NCBI RefSeq assembly: GCF_002160765.1
Contig: NZ_NFLF01000007.1
Coordinates: 1 to 64,000, forward strand
Direction of reading: 5' to 3'
Source: Lachnoclostridium sp. An138
GTDB taxonomy: Bacteria; Bacillota; Clostridia; Lachnospirales; Lachnospiraceae
DNA: 64,000 nucleotides
Shown here piece after piece: positions 36,290 to 44,795 of this stretch. Both the position numbers and the translations under genes were made by a program. The notes under the pieces were generated by a model. That model was not told the DNA's origin. It was given only the letters and a program-made list of their open reading frames with translations, and ran no database searches. How positions within the stretch are numbered: position 1 is the stretch's first letter; every line of letters begins with the position of its first letter.

Positions 36290-37357
36290 CAGAGCTTCCT
36301 CCTTTTCTTCTTACTGCTTTGGCCTGCCGGATCGGAGTCCGGCCGTCCCAGAGCCCGGCAAACAGGCTGCAGGCTGCCTCATAAAGCTCTTCTGTGATAT
36401 TTGTAGCGCCAGGAAGACGCCGCTGCCTGCTGAAATGCTGGAACTCATAAGTGGTAATATGAACGCCTGCCGTATCCGCCCTCACATGATCCTGGCGCAG
36501 CCGGGCGCCCACAGTCTCACACAGAGACAGCAGATAATGCCGCGCGCATTCCGCCGTCAGAATGTCTCTCACCGCCGTCATGCTGTTTCCATATCCTTTC
36601 GGATATTCCTGCGCAAAGACATAAGACTCCAGTTCGCCGCCTCCCGCATAATTCCGGAGGATTTCACCGGGGCGCTTCAGTTGTGCCCGGATAAAAGCGC
36701 TGTCAGCCCTGGCCAGCTCCCCGATGGTACGGATTCCCAGCCGCCCAAGCCGGTCGGACATGGCCGCTCCTGCCATAAAAAGCTCCGAGACGGGAAGCGG
36801 CCACATTTTTTCTCTATTTCCTCTTCAAACAGCGTATGCACTCTGTCCGGTTTTGAAAATTCTCCGGCCATCTTGGCCAGAAGAAGGTTGGTGGAGACGC
36901 CGATATTGACGGTAAATCCAAGTCTGTCCCGAATCTCCTCCTTCATCTGCCAGGCCAGATTCACCATCTGCTCTCTCCCGTAAAGCCGCCCAAAGCCTTC
37001 CAATATCACCCAGGCTTCATCTATAGAATAGGGAATGATCTGATCCGAATATCTCTCCAGCAGTTTCATCAACGCACAGGAGGCCCTCACATAGAGGCTG
37101 TAATCCGGAGGTATCACGATTAAATCCGGACATTTCCGGCAGACGGAAACCAGCGGCTCTCCCGTCTGTATTCCAAATCTTTTTGCCGGGATGCTTTTCG
37201 CCAGAACAATTCCATGCCGCTTTTCCTGATCGCCGCCCACGACGGACGGTACAGCGCGCAGATCTTTCTTTTCTCCGAGAATACAGGTTCTGTATGCGGC
37301 GCTCCAGCTTAAGTAGGCGCTGTTCACATCCACATGAAATACAAAGCGCTTCTCCAT
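36290..37357 (-). pseudogene. Y-family DNA polymerase (DinB/UmuC type), frameshifted
   Basis: Would encode a translesion polymerase. The first frame, from ATG 37357, reads FHVDVNSAYLSWSAAYR, IVIPPDYSLYVRAS and IPYSIDEAWVILEGFG (catalytic acidic residues), then breaks at residue 184. The rest continues in another frame from WPLPVSELFMAGAAM through the little-finger domain to LWDGRTPIR. The break is at a run of six A (36806-36811 as T on plus); seven A would restore GAG AAA AAA ATG TGG. The usual C-terminal tail is also missing before yedK. The start overlaps the yolD stop (TGATG). It is either a true pseudogene or a read error. Confidence 0.85.
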
Positions 37358-37659
37358 CACGAAAGGAACTGAAAGATTCTCCATCTCTGGCTTTCCACAT
37401 CATAGCGGAATTCCAGAAGCCTTCTGCATCCGTCCATCACCACGGAACAGATATACTGTTTTTCCCGGATTCCCACATAATTTTTTTCGTCCCTGGAAAG
37501 TGTTTTCTCAATTTTTACCAGCTCTACCTTGTGCTCCGGTAGCTCGTAGCGGAACTGCAGAGGCGTAATGACCCCCGTTCGATCCACCGCGCAGAACATC
37601 TGTACCGGAATATTCACCGGCTGAAGCTCTTCCGGTTCTGTATGTCTGTCCTCCTTCAT
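37357..37659 (-). CDS. YolD-like protein
   Basis: About 100 residues, of the YolD-like family that is regularly encoded just ahead of Y-family polymerases in Firmicutes and is thought to modulate them. The centre reads VNIPVQMFCAVDRTGVITPLQFRYE, and the C-terminal LEFRYDVESQRWRIFQFLS is typical. ATG 37659 has GAGGTGA eight bases upstream; a GTG four codons earlier is an alternative. It is the first gene after the SOS-type promoter. Confidence 0.85.
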   Translation of the reverse strand: MKEDRHTEPEELQPVNIPVQMFCAVDRTGVITPLQFRYELPEHKVELVKIEKTLSRDEKNYVGIREKQYICSVVMDGCRRLLEFRYDVESQRWRIFQFLS

Positions 37660-37759
37660 TTCCCTTTTCACCTCTTCTCCTGCAGTCCGGCCTCTTCTGG
37701 GCAGCCGGCTCCTTGTCTTTGCTGCCGCAGTTTCAGTTGTTCCGGACTATTCTGTGCTT

Positions 37760-37788
37760 ATAATAGCAAACATATGTTCTGTAGTAAA
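37760..37788 (-). promoter_or_regulatory. SOS promoter with LexA-like box for yolD-polymerase-yedK
   Basis: On the minus strand, -35 TTTACT (37783-37788) and -10 TATTAT (37760-37765) are 17 bases apart, and the spacer holds GAACATATGTTT (37768-37779). This matches the Firmicute LexA consensus GAACATATGTTC at 11 of 12 positions. A repressor bound there would block polymerase access. The leader to yolD is about 95 bases. Confidence 0.88.
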
Positions 37789-37889
37789 GTGGTGATTTCA
37801 GGAAATGTACAGCCGTCTCCCGGCTTTCGGTACTGTCTGCACATTCGGATGTTGTTTCTACATCCTGGCGCTGTTTCTGCTCCCCGATA

Positions 37890-38744
37890 TTATTTCAGCA
37901 TAAGGAAGGCTCCCAGATTTCCCCTCCTGCCTTTGGACGCCCGGTGGCTGAACAGAAGAGCAGGATTACAGCAGGTACAGACGTCTGTGACCGCAATGTT
38001 TTCCGGGCGGAGTCCCGCCTCCAGAAACGCAAGCTCATTGGCCCGCCAGAGGTTCAGCTGATATTTTCCGCCGCCTTTTTCATAAAAGAGTTCTGTATGG
38101 AAACGCTCGTCAAAGGCCTCCCGGAATTTTTCAATTACGTCCTCACTGACCTCATAACAGCTCTGGCAGATGGACGGGCCGATGGCCGCCAGCAGATCCT
38201 CTGGGCGGGAGCCATACTGTTCTGTCATGAGCTCTGCGGTCTTCTTCCCTATTTTCCCTGCCGTTCCTCTCCATCCCGCATGGGAAAGTCCGATACAGCG
38301 CCGCACCGGGTCCACCAGATACAGAGGCACACAGTCTGCGTAAAAGGTGGCGAGTACAAGCCCCGGCACATTTGTCACCAGGCCGTCCACGTCTGTGTAA
38401 TCCTTCCGGCGGGTGAAACCCTTTCCTCTGTCCTCCTCCGTGGCCACACGCAGATTCGTGGTGTGGGTCTGATCCGAACAGACCAGATTCTCGCAGGAAA
38501 ATCCTATGGCCGCTCCCAGCCTCCGGTAATTTTCACGCACTGCTTCCTCCTGATCACCTCTGGTAAAGCTGACGTTCATGGAGGAATAAATTCCTTCGCT
38601 TACTCCTCCCAGGCGGGTAGAAAAGCCGTGAACCACCATTCCCGCCGCCTCCAGAGAGGGAAACACCAAAAAAGGAACGCCCTCCCGCTCTCTGAGCTCC
38701 GTCGAGGACCTTCCCTTAACTTTCTTCCATTTCAGCTGTTCCAT
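37890..38744 (-). CDS. pgeF: Peptidoglycan editing factor PgeF (YfiH/laccase-domain protein)
   Basis: 284-residue cytosolic copper/zinc-type hydrolase of the YfiH family, which removes wrongly incorporated L-Ser from UDP-MurNAc peptides in E. coli. The metal-binding histidine/cysteine motifs are SDQTHTTNL, TFYADCVPLYLVDPVRRCIGLSHAGWRGT. The length is in range. Upstream on the same strand are yraN and rnhB, 46 and about 430 bases away. It is transcribed convergently with nothing and has no obvious regulatory element. Confidence 0.9.
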   Translation of the reverse strand: MEQLKWKKVKGRSSTELREREGVPFLVFPSLEAAGMVVHGFSTRLGGVSEGIYSSMNVSFTRGDQEEAVRENYRRLGAAIGFSCENLVCSDQTHTTNLRVATEEDRGKGFTRRKDYTDVDGLVTNVPGLVLATFYADCVPLYLVDPVRRCIGLSHAGWRGTAGKIGKKTAELMTEQYGSRPEDLLAAIGPSICQSCYEVSEDVIEKFREAFDERFHTELFYEKGGGKYQLNLWRANELAFLEAGLRPENIAVTDVCTCCNPALLFSHRASKGRRGNLGAFLMLK

Positions 38745-38790
38745 ATTTTCTTCCTTTCCCTGCCATATGGCTGCGCTTCCGGCCTCCAGG

Positions 38791-39147
38791 CTATTGCCGG
38801 TAAGGAAACGCGTTCCTTAACAGTTCAAGCCTTTCTCCCTGGACGGCCGCCACGTCAAAACGGCAGGACTGCGTCTCAGGGATTCCGTGAACCATCCGGT
38901 AATAATCCGCCACCCGGCAGATTGTATGCTGTTTTCTCACATCTACTGCTTCCCCTGGACTTCCACAGGCTCCGGAGCGGCGGTATTTCACTTCCACAAA
39001 AACCAGCGTCCGCCCGTCCAAAGCAATCAAATCAATCTCTCCGATTCTGCACCGGTAATTCCGTTCCAGAATCTTCCATCCCAGGCTTTCCAGATACTCC
39101 GCAGTCTTCTGTTCATATTCTGTTCCGGTTTTCCGGCGGTTTCCCAT
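38791..39147 (-). CDS. yraN: YraN (UPF0102) endonuclease-like protein
   Basis: 118-residue member of the UPF0102 family, related to Holliday-junction resolvase-type nucleases. The fold motif is intact: EYLESLGWKILERNYRCRIGEIDLIALDGRTLVFVEVKYR, with the acidic D...EVK signature. The cellular role is not established. It lies 27 bases after rnhB, the usual neighbour in Firmicutes. Confidence 0.92.
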   Translation of the reverse strand: MGNRRKTGTEYEQKTAEYLESLGWKILERNYRCRIGEIDLIALDGRTLVFVEVKYRRSGACGSPGEAVDVRKQHTICRVADYYRMVHGIPETQSCRFDVAAVQGERLELLRNAFPYRQ

Positions 39148-39174
39148 ATCCAGATGCCCTCCTGGCCTGCCTGT

Positions 39175-39858
39175 CTATTTTTCTGCATCCCCGGTGAAAT
39201 TTTTGATAAAGCTTCTTCTGTGGATGGGGCAGGGGCCGATTTCCTTCAGCGCCGCGATATGCCGGGCAGAGCCGTAGCCTTTATTGGACGCAAACTCATA
39301 ACCCGGATAGAGGTCCTCATACTGCACCATCATCCGGTCTCTCGTCACCTTGGCTATAATGCTTGCGGCAGCGATGGAGACGCTTTTCGCATCTCCTTTG
39401 ATAATCGGCACCTGTGGAATGTCCACCTGGGGAATCGTCACCGCGTCATTTAAAAGCAGATCCGGTCTGACTGAGAGCCTGGAGATGGCGATCCGCATGG
39501 CCTCGTAAGTGGCCTGCAGGATATTGATTTCATCGATCCGCTCCGGGCTGACCGCCCCGATTCCCACGGCTATGGCCTTTTCCATAATCTCATCATAGAG
39601 CAGCTCTCTCTTTTTCTCCGAAAGCTTCTTAGAATCGTTCAGGTAAAGGATCTCACAATCTTCCGGCAGAATCACTGCTCCGGCCACCACCGGCCCTGCC
39701 AGAGGCCCCCGGCCCACCTCGTCGATGCCGCACAGGGTGCCGCGCTCCCTGTACTGGCGCTCATAGACACGCATGCCTTCCAGCCGTTCACGCTCTGCCT
39801 TCAGTTTTTCCTGGCGCCGCTGCTCTCTCTGCTGACGCAGAAGCTCTGTCTTTGTCAT
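39175..39858 (-). CDS. rnhB: Ribonuclease HII
   Basis: 227-residue enzyme removing ribonucleotides from DNA. The catalytic DEDD set begins in CGIDEVGRGPLAGPVVAGAVIL, with further acidic residues in LLNDAVTIP and in IIAKVTRDR. An N-terminal basic extension of about 35 residues (RQQREQRRQEKLKAERERLE) is longer than in E. coli but common in this group. It lies 93 bases after lepB. Confidence 0.95.
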   Translation of the reverse strand: MTKTELLRQQREQRRQEKLKAERERLEGMRVYERQYRERGTLCGIDEVGRGPLAGPVVAGAVILPEDCEILYLNDSKKLSEKKRELLYDEIMEKAIAVGIGAVSPERIDEINILQATYEAMRIAISRLSVRPDLLLNDAVTIPQVDIPQVPIIKGDAKSVSIAAASIIAKVTRDRMMVQYEDLYPGYEFASNKGYGSARHIAALKEIGPCPIHRRSFIKNFTGDAEK

Positions 39859-39950
39859 TTCTCCTTTTGTTCCTCCCCTGCAGACAAGATTCCTGCATCT
39901 TAAGATTCTGCCGGGTTTGTCCGGCTCAATGCCCGCCTGCCTTCTTACGG

Positions 39951-40535
39951 TTACTGATGCTTCAGAATTCCAAAGGAATCCAGAGGCCAGATGCGCAGCC
40001 AGGCCCTTCCCACAATTTCGTCTCTGTGAATCAAACCTACACTCGGGTCCCGGCTGTCAGAACTCTGATTCCGGTTGTCCCCCAGCACAAAATATTCATC
40101 CTCGCCCAGCGTAATCGGCTCCGCCGCAAGTCCCGGGTCCTGAATCACTTCACGGCCATAGGATTCCTGCAGCACTTCACCATCTATATAAATCAATCCG
40201 TCCGCAATCTGTACGGTTTCTCCCGGAAGGCCGATAATCCGCTTGATATAATAGGTATTTTCCTTATAATGAAAAGGAAAAACAATAATGTCGAAGCGTT
40301 CCGGGTCCTTAAAACGATAGGTAATCTTATCTACTATCAGCTGATCCCCGTCATCCAGCGTATTTTCCATGGACTCTCCGCTTACATGCGTCCGCTGTCC
40401 CACAAAGGTGATAAAAAGGAAGGTCACAGCCAGCACAATGATAATATAGACCAGCATACCGGCCAGCTCCCGCAGCGGATTGCTTTTGTTTTCTTCCTCT
40501 GTAAACTCCTGTTCTTCCTTTCTTCCTCTGAACAT
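39951..40535 (-). CDS. lepB: Signal peptidase I (first copy)
   Basis: 194-residue membrane protease cleaving Sec signal peptides. After a short cytosolic stretch and one membrane helix (about 33-53), the catalytic serine is in HVSGESMENTL and the lysine in YIKRIIGLPGE. The C-terminal box ends EDEYFVLGDNRNQSSDSR. ATG 40535 follows GGAGGAAGAG. A second lepB lies just across rbgA; the two proteins are similar but not identical, suggesting old duplication. Confidence 0.94.
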   Translation of the reverse strand: MFRGRKEEQEFTEEENKSNPLRELAGMLVYIIIVLAVTFLFITFVGQRTHVSGESMENTLDDGDQLIVDKITYRFKDPERFDIIVFPFHYKENTYYIKRIIGLPGETVQIADGLIYIDGEVLQESYGREVIQDPGLAAEPITLGEDEYFVLGDNRNQSSDSRDPSVGLIHRDEIVGRAWLRIWPLDSFGILKHQ

Positions 40536-40549
40536 TTCTCTTCCTCCTG

Positions 40550-41389
40550 TCATGGCATTTCCAGAGTAATCCGGCCAAGCTTTCCTGACCGGAACTCCTC
40601 CAGCAGAATCGCCGCTGCCTTCTGGGTGTCAGCTTCCCCGCCTTTTCTCAGACAGCCTCTTTTTTCCGCGATATCACGAAGCTGTTCCGCAGCGCCGCCT
40701 TCCTCGTCAATCTCATATCTTTCGCGCAGCAGTCCCTTATAATGTTCATTCAGGAATCTCAGCAGCTCCATGGCAAGCTCTTCCGTATTGAGCACCTCTT
40801 CCCGGATAGATCCAATCAGCGCAAGCTTAAGCCCTACCGCCGGGTCCTCAAATCTGGGCCAGAGAATCCCTGGTGTATCAAGAAGCTCTACCTGTTTATT
40901 CAGGCGCACCCACTGGGCTCCTCTGGTCACTCCCGGTTTATTTCCGGTTTTCGCGCAGGCCCGGCCCGCAAAGCTGTTGATAAAGGTAGATTTCCCTACA
41001 TTGGGAATTCCGGCCACCATAGCCCGCACAGGCCGGTTCAAAATACCCCTTTTTCTGTCGCGCTCTGTCTTTTCCCTGCAGGCTTCCCCTATCGCCGCCT
41101 GTACAGCCTTAAAACCGGCTTTGCTTCTGGAATCCAGTTTCACCACCTGAAACCCTTTCTCCCGGAAATAGCCGCTCCAGGCCTCGTTCGCCGCCTCATC
41201 CGCAAGGTCCGCCTTATTCAGGAGAAGAAGCCTTGCTTTATTTCTGCCCAAATCGTCAATATCAGGATTCCGGCTGCTTAAAGGCACGCGGGCATCCACC
41301 AGCTCAATTACCAGATCGACCAGTTTGATATTATCCTGCATCATCCGTCTGGCCTTTGTCATATGGCCAGGGTACCACTGTATATTCAT
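40550..41389 (-). CDS. rbgA: Ribosome biogenesis GTPase YlqF/RbgA
   Basis: 279-residue circularly permuted GTPase required for late 50S assembly. Motifs come in permuted order: G4 LLNKADL, then G1 GIPNVGKSTFIN, G3 DTPGILWPRFED, plus a C-terminal helical RNA-binding tail. It is flanked by two lepB genes and separated from the downstream copy by 14 bases. The rplS-lepB-rbgA-rnhB order is typical of Firmicutes. Confidence 0.96.
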   Translation of the reverse strand: MNIQWYPGHMTKARRMMQDNIKLVDLVIELVDARVPLSSRNPDIDDLGRNKARLLLLNKADLADEAANEAWSGYFREKGFQVVKLDSRSKAGFKAVQAAIGEACREKTERDRKRGILNRPVRAMVAGIPNVGKSTFINSFAGRACAKTGNKPGVTRGAQWVRLNKQVELLDTPGILWPRFEDPAVGLKLALIGSIREEVLNTEELAMELLRFLNEHYKGLLRERYEIDEEGGAAEQLRDIAEKRGCLRKGGEADTQKAAAILLEEFRSGKLGRITLEMP

Positions 41390-41416
41390 AAAAACCTCAT
41401 TTTCTGTCTCAGAAAT

Positions 41417-41989
41417 CTATCTCAAAAAACCGAAACGCTCCCCGGGCGTAATGATAAACCAGGCCTTACCCAAGATATCTTCCTTTTTTACATTACCGAT
41501 ATCTGCGCTCCGGCTGTCTTCACTGTTATTTCTGTTATCGCCCAGCACAAAATATTCATCCTCACCCAGCGTAACCGGTTCCGACGCGAGCCCCGCGTCC
41601 GTCATGCTGTCTGTCTGAACCACCTCGTCCAGAACCTCTCCGTCTATAAACACGCGGCCGCTTTCTATCGTCACCGTGTCTCCCGGCTTTCCGACTACCC
41701 GCTTAATGTGATAATGGGCGTTTTCATTTCCATTGGGCTTAAACACAATCAAATCTCCGTAATCCGGATCTTTAAACTCATAAATCAGACGGTTGACCAG
41801 CACCCGGTCGCCGCTGTAAATGGCAGGCTCCATGGACTGGCCCACATTGCTCAGCGTAAAGCCGAAAAACCAGGCCAGCATGCAGCCGATCACAAAGGCC
41901 AGAATAACCTCTCCAATCCAGAGCACGGCTTTTTGAATCCCTGACAGGCTGATTTTCTTTTTTCTTCTCCGAAAGCTTAAGCCTCTCAT
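41417..41989 (-). CDS. lepB: Signal peptidase I (second copy)
   Basis: 190-residue type I signal peptidase: one N-terminal membrane segment (about 25-47), catalytic serine in SNVGQSMEPAIY, lysine in HYHIKRVVGKPGD, and the GDNRNNSEDSR box. It is closest to the copy beyond rbgA but differs enough to be a distinct paralogue. It starts the lepB-rbgA-lepB-rnhB-yraN run after the rplS terminator. The second active protease may handle different exported proteins (inference). Confidence 0.94.
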   Translation of the reverse strand: MRGLSFRRRKKKISLSGIQKAVLWIGEVILAFVIGCMLAWFFGFTLSNVGQSMEPAIYSGDRVLVNRLIYEFKDPDYGDLIVFKPNGNENAHYHIKRVVGKPGDTVTIESGRVFIDGEVLDEVVQTDSMTDAGLASEPVTLGEDEYFVLGDNRNNSEDSRSADIGNVKKEDILGKAWFIITPGERFGFLR

Positions 41990-42056
41990 ATCTCTCCTCC
42001 GGAACTTTATTTCTGTATCCGCGCCATATCCAAATATCTGCTTCTTTCCGATACAT

Positions 42057-42087
42057 AAAAAGGGAGAATTTTCATTCTCCCCTTTTC
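42057..42087 (-). terminator. Rho-independent terminator of rplS
   Basis: Minus strand: GGGAGAAT pairs with ATTCTCCC (42062-42069 and 42074-42081) with a GAAA loop, followed by TTTTTAT. It lies 36 bases past the rplS stop. Confidence 0.92.
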
Positions 42088-42122
42088 ACCAAGCCACAAG
42101 CTGTCCAAAACAGCCGCAAAAA

Positions 42123-42470
42123 CTATTTTACCAGCTCTTTTACCTTTGCGCGCTTTCCTACACGTCCTCTTAAGTAGTTCAGTTTTGCACGGCGAACCTT
42201 ACCGCGGCGAACCACTTCTACCTTCTCCACGTTCGGAGAATGCAGCGGCCATGTCTTCTCTACGCCAACGCCGTTGGAATTCTTTCTTACGGTAAAGGTC
42301 TCGCGTACGCCGCCGCCCTGCTTCTTCAGGACAATTCCCTCAAAAACCTGGATTCTCTCGCGGTTTCCCTCTTTGATCTTTCCGTAAACCTTTACGGTGT
42401 CTCCTACGTTGAACTGGGGCACTTCTGCCTTCAGCTGCTCAGCTTCAATGTTCTTGATAATCTCGTTCAT
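42123..42470 (-). CDS. rplS: 50S ribosomal protein L19
   Basis: 115-residue large-subunit protein at the subunit interface. Signature segments are [26 protein letters not shown] and the C-terminal [25 protein letters not shown]. The length is standard. It has its own promoter and a 160-base leader, with a terminator behind it, so it can be controlled apart from trmD upstream. The start has AAGGAGGAGAC at good spacing. Confidence 0.97.
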   Translation of the reverse strand: MNEIIKNIEAEQLKAEVPQFNVGDTVKVYGKIKEGNRERIQVFEGIVLKKQGGGVRETFTVRKNSNGVGVEKTWPLHSPNVEKVEVVRRGKVRRAKLNYLRGRVGKRAKVKELVK

Positions 42471-42661
42471 TTCGTTGTCTCCTCCTTCATTCTGGATGTT
42501 CTTACCGCAGAATCAAAGGATTTCACCGGAACCGCACCGGAGGCCGGCGCGTATCTGTCCCCTTACCCATACAGGGCGCTTCTTCCTGTCTGCTGCAGCA
42601 GCGGACCATCTTCTTTTATCACAACGCACATTATTTTACCATGTCAGAGCTTAAATTGCAA
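42471..42661 (-). promoter_or_regulatory. rplS promoter and structured leader (possible L19 leader)
   Basis: TTGCAA (42656-42661) and TAAAAT (42633-42638) lie 17 bases apart. The transcript then runs about 155 bases before rplS and includes GC-rich complementary stretches (for example GCGCCGGCCTCCGGTGCG and CTGCTGCAGCAG). Ribosomal-protein leaders of rplS are known in Firmicutes as autoregulatory RNAs; this leader fits in place, but I could not match it to the published motif base by base. Confidence 0.6.
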
Positions 42662-42726
42662 GCCCCGTTTTTCCATTTTCCCAGGAAACGGCAGTGGCAG
42701 GCACCGCAGATGTCTGTGCCCTGCTC

Positions 42727-43431
42727 TCATGGGGTCTGTTTTCTCAGGTAGGCTTCGTACAGATCCGGGCGCCTCTCCCTTGTTCGCAGGATAGACTGCT
42801 CCAGCCTCCATTTCTCCACATTAGCGTGGTGACCGGACAGAAGGATCGGCGGCACCTTCTTTCCCCGCCATTCCTCGGGACGGCTGTACTGGGGATATTC
42901 CAGAAGCCCGTCCTGAAAGCTTTCAAACTCAGCGGAAGTCTCATTACTCAAAACGCCGGGCACCATACGGGAAATAGCGTCAATCATCACCATAGCCGGG
43001 AGCTCTCCGCCTGTCAGCACATAGTCCCCGATAGATACGTAGTCCGTCACAATCTCTTCCAAAACCCGCTCGTCCACGCCCTCGTAATGGCCGCACAGGA
43101 AAATCAGATCCTCTTCCTTCGCGAACTCCTCCGCCATGGCCTGATGAAAGACCGAGCCCTGGGGCGTCACATAAACAGTCCGGGGCTTACGCCCGATCCG
43201 CTCTGTCACCGCCTTCCACGCCTGATAGACCGGCTCCGCCTGCATGACCATGCCGGCTCCGCCGCCATAAGGGTAGTCGTCTACCTTGCCATGTTTATTT
43301 CCCGCGTAATCGCGGATGTTGATGGCTTCCAAACCAATGGTGCCTTTTTCGATGGCCCGTCCGGTAATACTCGTCCCGAGGCCGTTTAAAATCATCTCCG
43401 GAAACAGAGTCAGCACATAATATCGGTTCAT
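42727..43431 (-). CDS. trmD: tRNA (guanine37-N1)-methyltransferase
   Basis: 234-residue SPOUT-class enzyme methylating G37 of tRNAs to prevent frameshifting. Knot motifs are visible: [52 protein letters not shown] and [29 protein letters not shown]. The start at 43431 overlaps the rimM stop by one base (TGATG), showing coupling. It stands in the usual rpsP-khpA-rimM-trmD-rplS order. Confidence 0.97.
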   Translation of the reverse strand: MNRYYVLTLFPEMILNGLGTSITGRAIEKGTIGLEAINIRDYAGNKHGKVDDYPYGGGAGMVMQAEPVYQAWKAVTERIGRKPRTVYVTPQGSVFHQAMAEEFAKEEDLIFLCGHYEGVDERVLEEIVTDYVSIGDYVLTGGELPAMVMIDAISRMVPGVLSNETSAEFESFQDGLLEYPQYSRPEEWRGKKVPPILLSGHHANVEKWRLEQSILRTRERRPDLYEAYLRKQTP

Positions 43432-43937
43432 CACAGCAGTCCCTCCGGCACATGCACCAGCATTCTCTCATTCTCCAGATCCACCTTGAGGATGCAGGAG
43501 GGAATCGCGGGAAGAAGGATCTCCTTTCCCTCGTCCGTCTCCACCACATAGACGTCATTGGCGCCTGTCTGAAGCACGTCTGTGAGAATGCCGAGTCTCT
43601 GTTCTGTATCGTCAAAAACCTCCAGATCAATCAGATCTGTGATAAAATTTTCATTTTCTTCAAGAGGAACCGCCTGGTCCCTGGTAATCAGAAGATCCCG
43701 TCCCCGGTACCGCTCCACCTCATTGATATCCTGAAATTCCTTAAATTTCAGAATCACCTGGTTTTTAAAAAAACGGACGCCTGTGATCTTCAATGGCAGA
43801 TATTCCTTTCCCGTATCCAGAAATACCTGCTTCAGATCCCGAAATCTCTCCGGATCATCCGTCGTCGGAAATACCTTGACCTCGCCTTTGAGTCCGTGCG
43901 TAGAAGAAATCACGCCTACCCGTAAATATGGTTCCAT
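43431..43937 (-). CDS. rimM: 16S rRNA processing protein RimM
   Basis: 168-residue 30S maturation factor that binds S19. The N-terminal beta-barrel begins [28 protein letters not shown], and the PRC-barrel follows ([36 protein letters not shown]). The length is normal. It is unusual that 330 bases of palindromic DNA separate it from khpA upstream, where this operon is normally tight. Confidence 0.95.
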   Translation of the reverse strand: MEPYLRVGVISSTHGLKGEVKVFPTTDDPERFRDLKQVFLDTGKEYLPLKITGVRFFKNQVILKFKEFQDINEVERYRGRDLLITRDQAVPLEENENFITDLIDLEVFDDTEQRLGILTDVLQTGANDVYVVETDEGKEILLPAIPSCILKVDLENERMLVHVPEGLL

Positions 43938-44268
43938 ACACTGTTTCCTTTCTCATGATGCTGGCTGCATGGCAAGGCGCTTCGCCATGCTCCGGCAGTG
44001 AGTCGTGCGCAGGATGCGCCGCCTCTCTGTTTTTGAGCCGTGCGCAGCCGGCTTTGTCTTGAAGATTCCGCATGCTTTGATCACGGCAGTGAGCCATGCG
44101 CATTCCGGCAAAGCTCCGCTTCGCCGGAATCGCGGGCTTCGCCCTATGGAAGCTGCGCAGTACAGCCAGTCCCGCGCGAGCGCAGCCGTCTGTACTGCGC
44201 AGCTTCCGCACGGCTCATTGCCTTCGCGCAAAACAGCGGGTGTCTCCACCCGCCGCTTCCGTAAAATC
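43938..44268. other. Gene-free, repeat-filled gap between khpA and rimM
   Basis: 331 bases without a gene inside a ribosomal operon. Besides structured repeat copy B it holds several short near-repeats: GGCAGTGAGTCGTGCGCA (43994-44011) and GGCAGTGAGCCATGCGCA (44085-44102), plus GAGCCGTGCGCA (44035-44046). A GCATGGC/GCCATGC hairpin is present near 43969. It looks like an array of decayed copies of the same element. Confidence 0.65.
44091..44216. repeat. Structured intergenic repeat, copy B
   Basis: Plus-strand order: outer stem GAGCCATGC (44091-44099) with GCACGGCTC (44208-44216), one mismatch; first hairpin ATTCCGGC with GCCGGAAT; a GGGC-TTC-GCCC hairpin giving the core CGCCCTAT (44140-44147); then, directly adjoining, a perfect 18-bp stem GGAAGCTGCGCAGTACAG (44148-44165) with 44190-44207. 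The layout is identical to copies A and C although the stem sequences differ. Confidence 0.78.
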
Positions 44269-44499
44269 CTACTGCAAAATCTCTACGACTACTTTTTTGT
44301 CTTCTTTCGAGGATGCTGCCTTTACGACACTGCGGATAGCCTTGGCAATCCGGCCCTGCTTGCCGATGACCTTGCCCATATCCGACGGCGCCACCTTAAG
44401 CTCCACAAGAATGGATTTCTCATTCTCGGTTTCTGTGACAACCACCTCGTCCGGATGCTCAACCAGTGATTTTGCAATCACTTCTACTAATTCCTTCAT
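44269..44499 (-). CDS. khpA: KH-domain RNA-binding protein KhpA
   Basis: 76-residue single KH domain with the GxxG loop as GKVIGKQGRIAKAIR. KhpA partners with KhpB/Jag in Gram-positives and influences cell division and mRNA binding. It lies 12 bases after rpsP, its normal position. Confidence 0.94.
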   Translation of the reverse strand: MKELVEVIAKSLVEHPDEVVVTETENEKSILVELKVAPSDMGKVIGKQGRIAKAIRSVVKAASSKEDKKVVVEILQ

Positions 44500-44511
44500 G
44501 TCCTACCTCGA

Positions 44512-44757
44512 CTATTTCTCAACGCCGGCTGCCTTCAGGATCTTGCCAACTACTTCCGTAGGCTGTGCGCCGTTAGCCAGCCACTTCTTAGCTGCCTCCA
44601 CGTCTACCTTGAAAGTACTCGGATCAGTGCTCGGATTATAGGTTCCGATCTCCTCAATGAAACGTCCGTCTCTCGGGGATCTGGAATCTGCTACTACGAT
44701 TCTATAGAAAGGAGCTTTCTTCTGACCCATTCTTCTTAATCTGATTTTTACTGCCAT
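44512..44757 (-). CDS. rpsP: 30S ribosomal protein S16
   Basis: 81-residue small-subunit protein starting [41 protein letters not shown], a textbook match. ATG 44757 is used; it has GGAGGTGA at good spacing, while an ATG nine bases further up is too close to it. First of the rpsP-khpA-rimM-trmD group, 38 bases after ffh. Confidence 0.97.
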   Translation of the reverse strand: MAVKIRLRRMGQKKAPFYRIVVADSRSPRDGRFIEEIGTYNPSTDPSTFKVDVEAAKKWLANGAQPTEVVGKILKAAGVEK

Positions 44758-44795
44758 CTCATTCACCTCCGCATTTTATGCTGTACATTCTTTAT

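Noticed and set aside
36800-36815. Programmed -1 ribosomal frameshift in the polymerase
   Set aside because: Six A after G gives no X XXY YYZ heptamer, and no downstream stimulating structure or use in the family is known to me; also the C-terminal tail is missing.
36677-37403. Separate small genes in the two polymerase frames
   Set aside because: Each frame carries only a part of one polymerase; neither is a complete protein.
43938-44268. CRISPR array in the khpA-rimM gap
   Set aside because: Repeats are few, degenerate and unevenly spaced, and no cas genes lie nearby.
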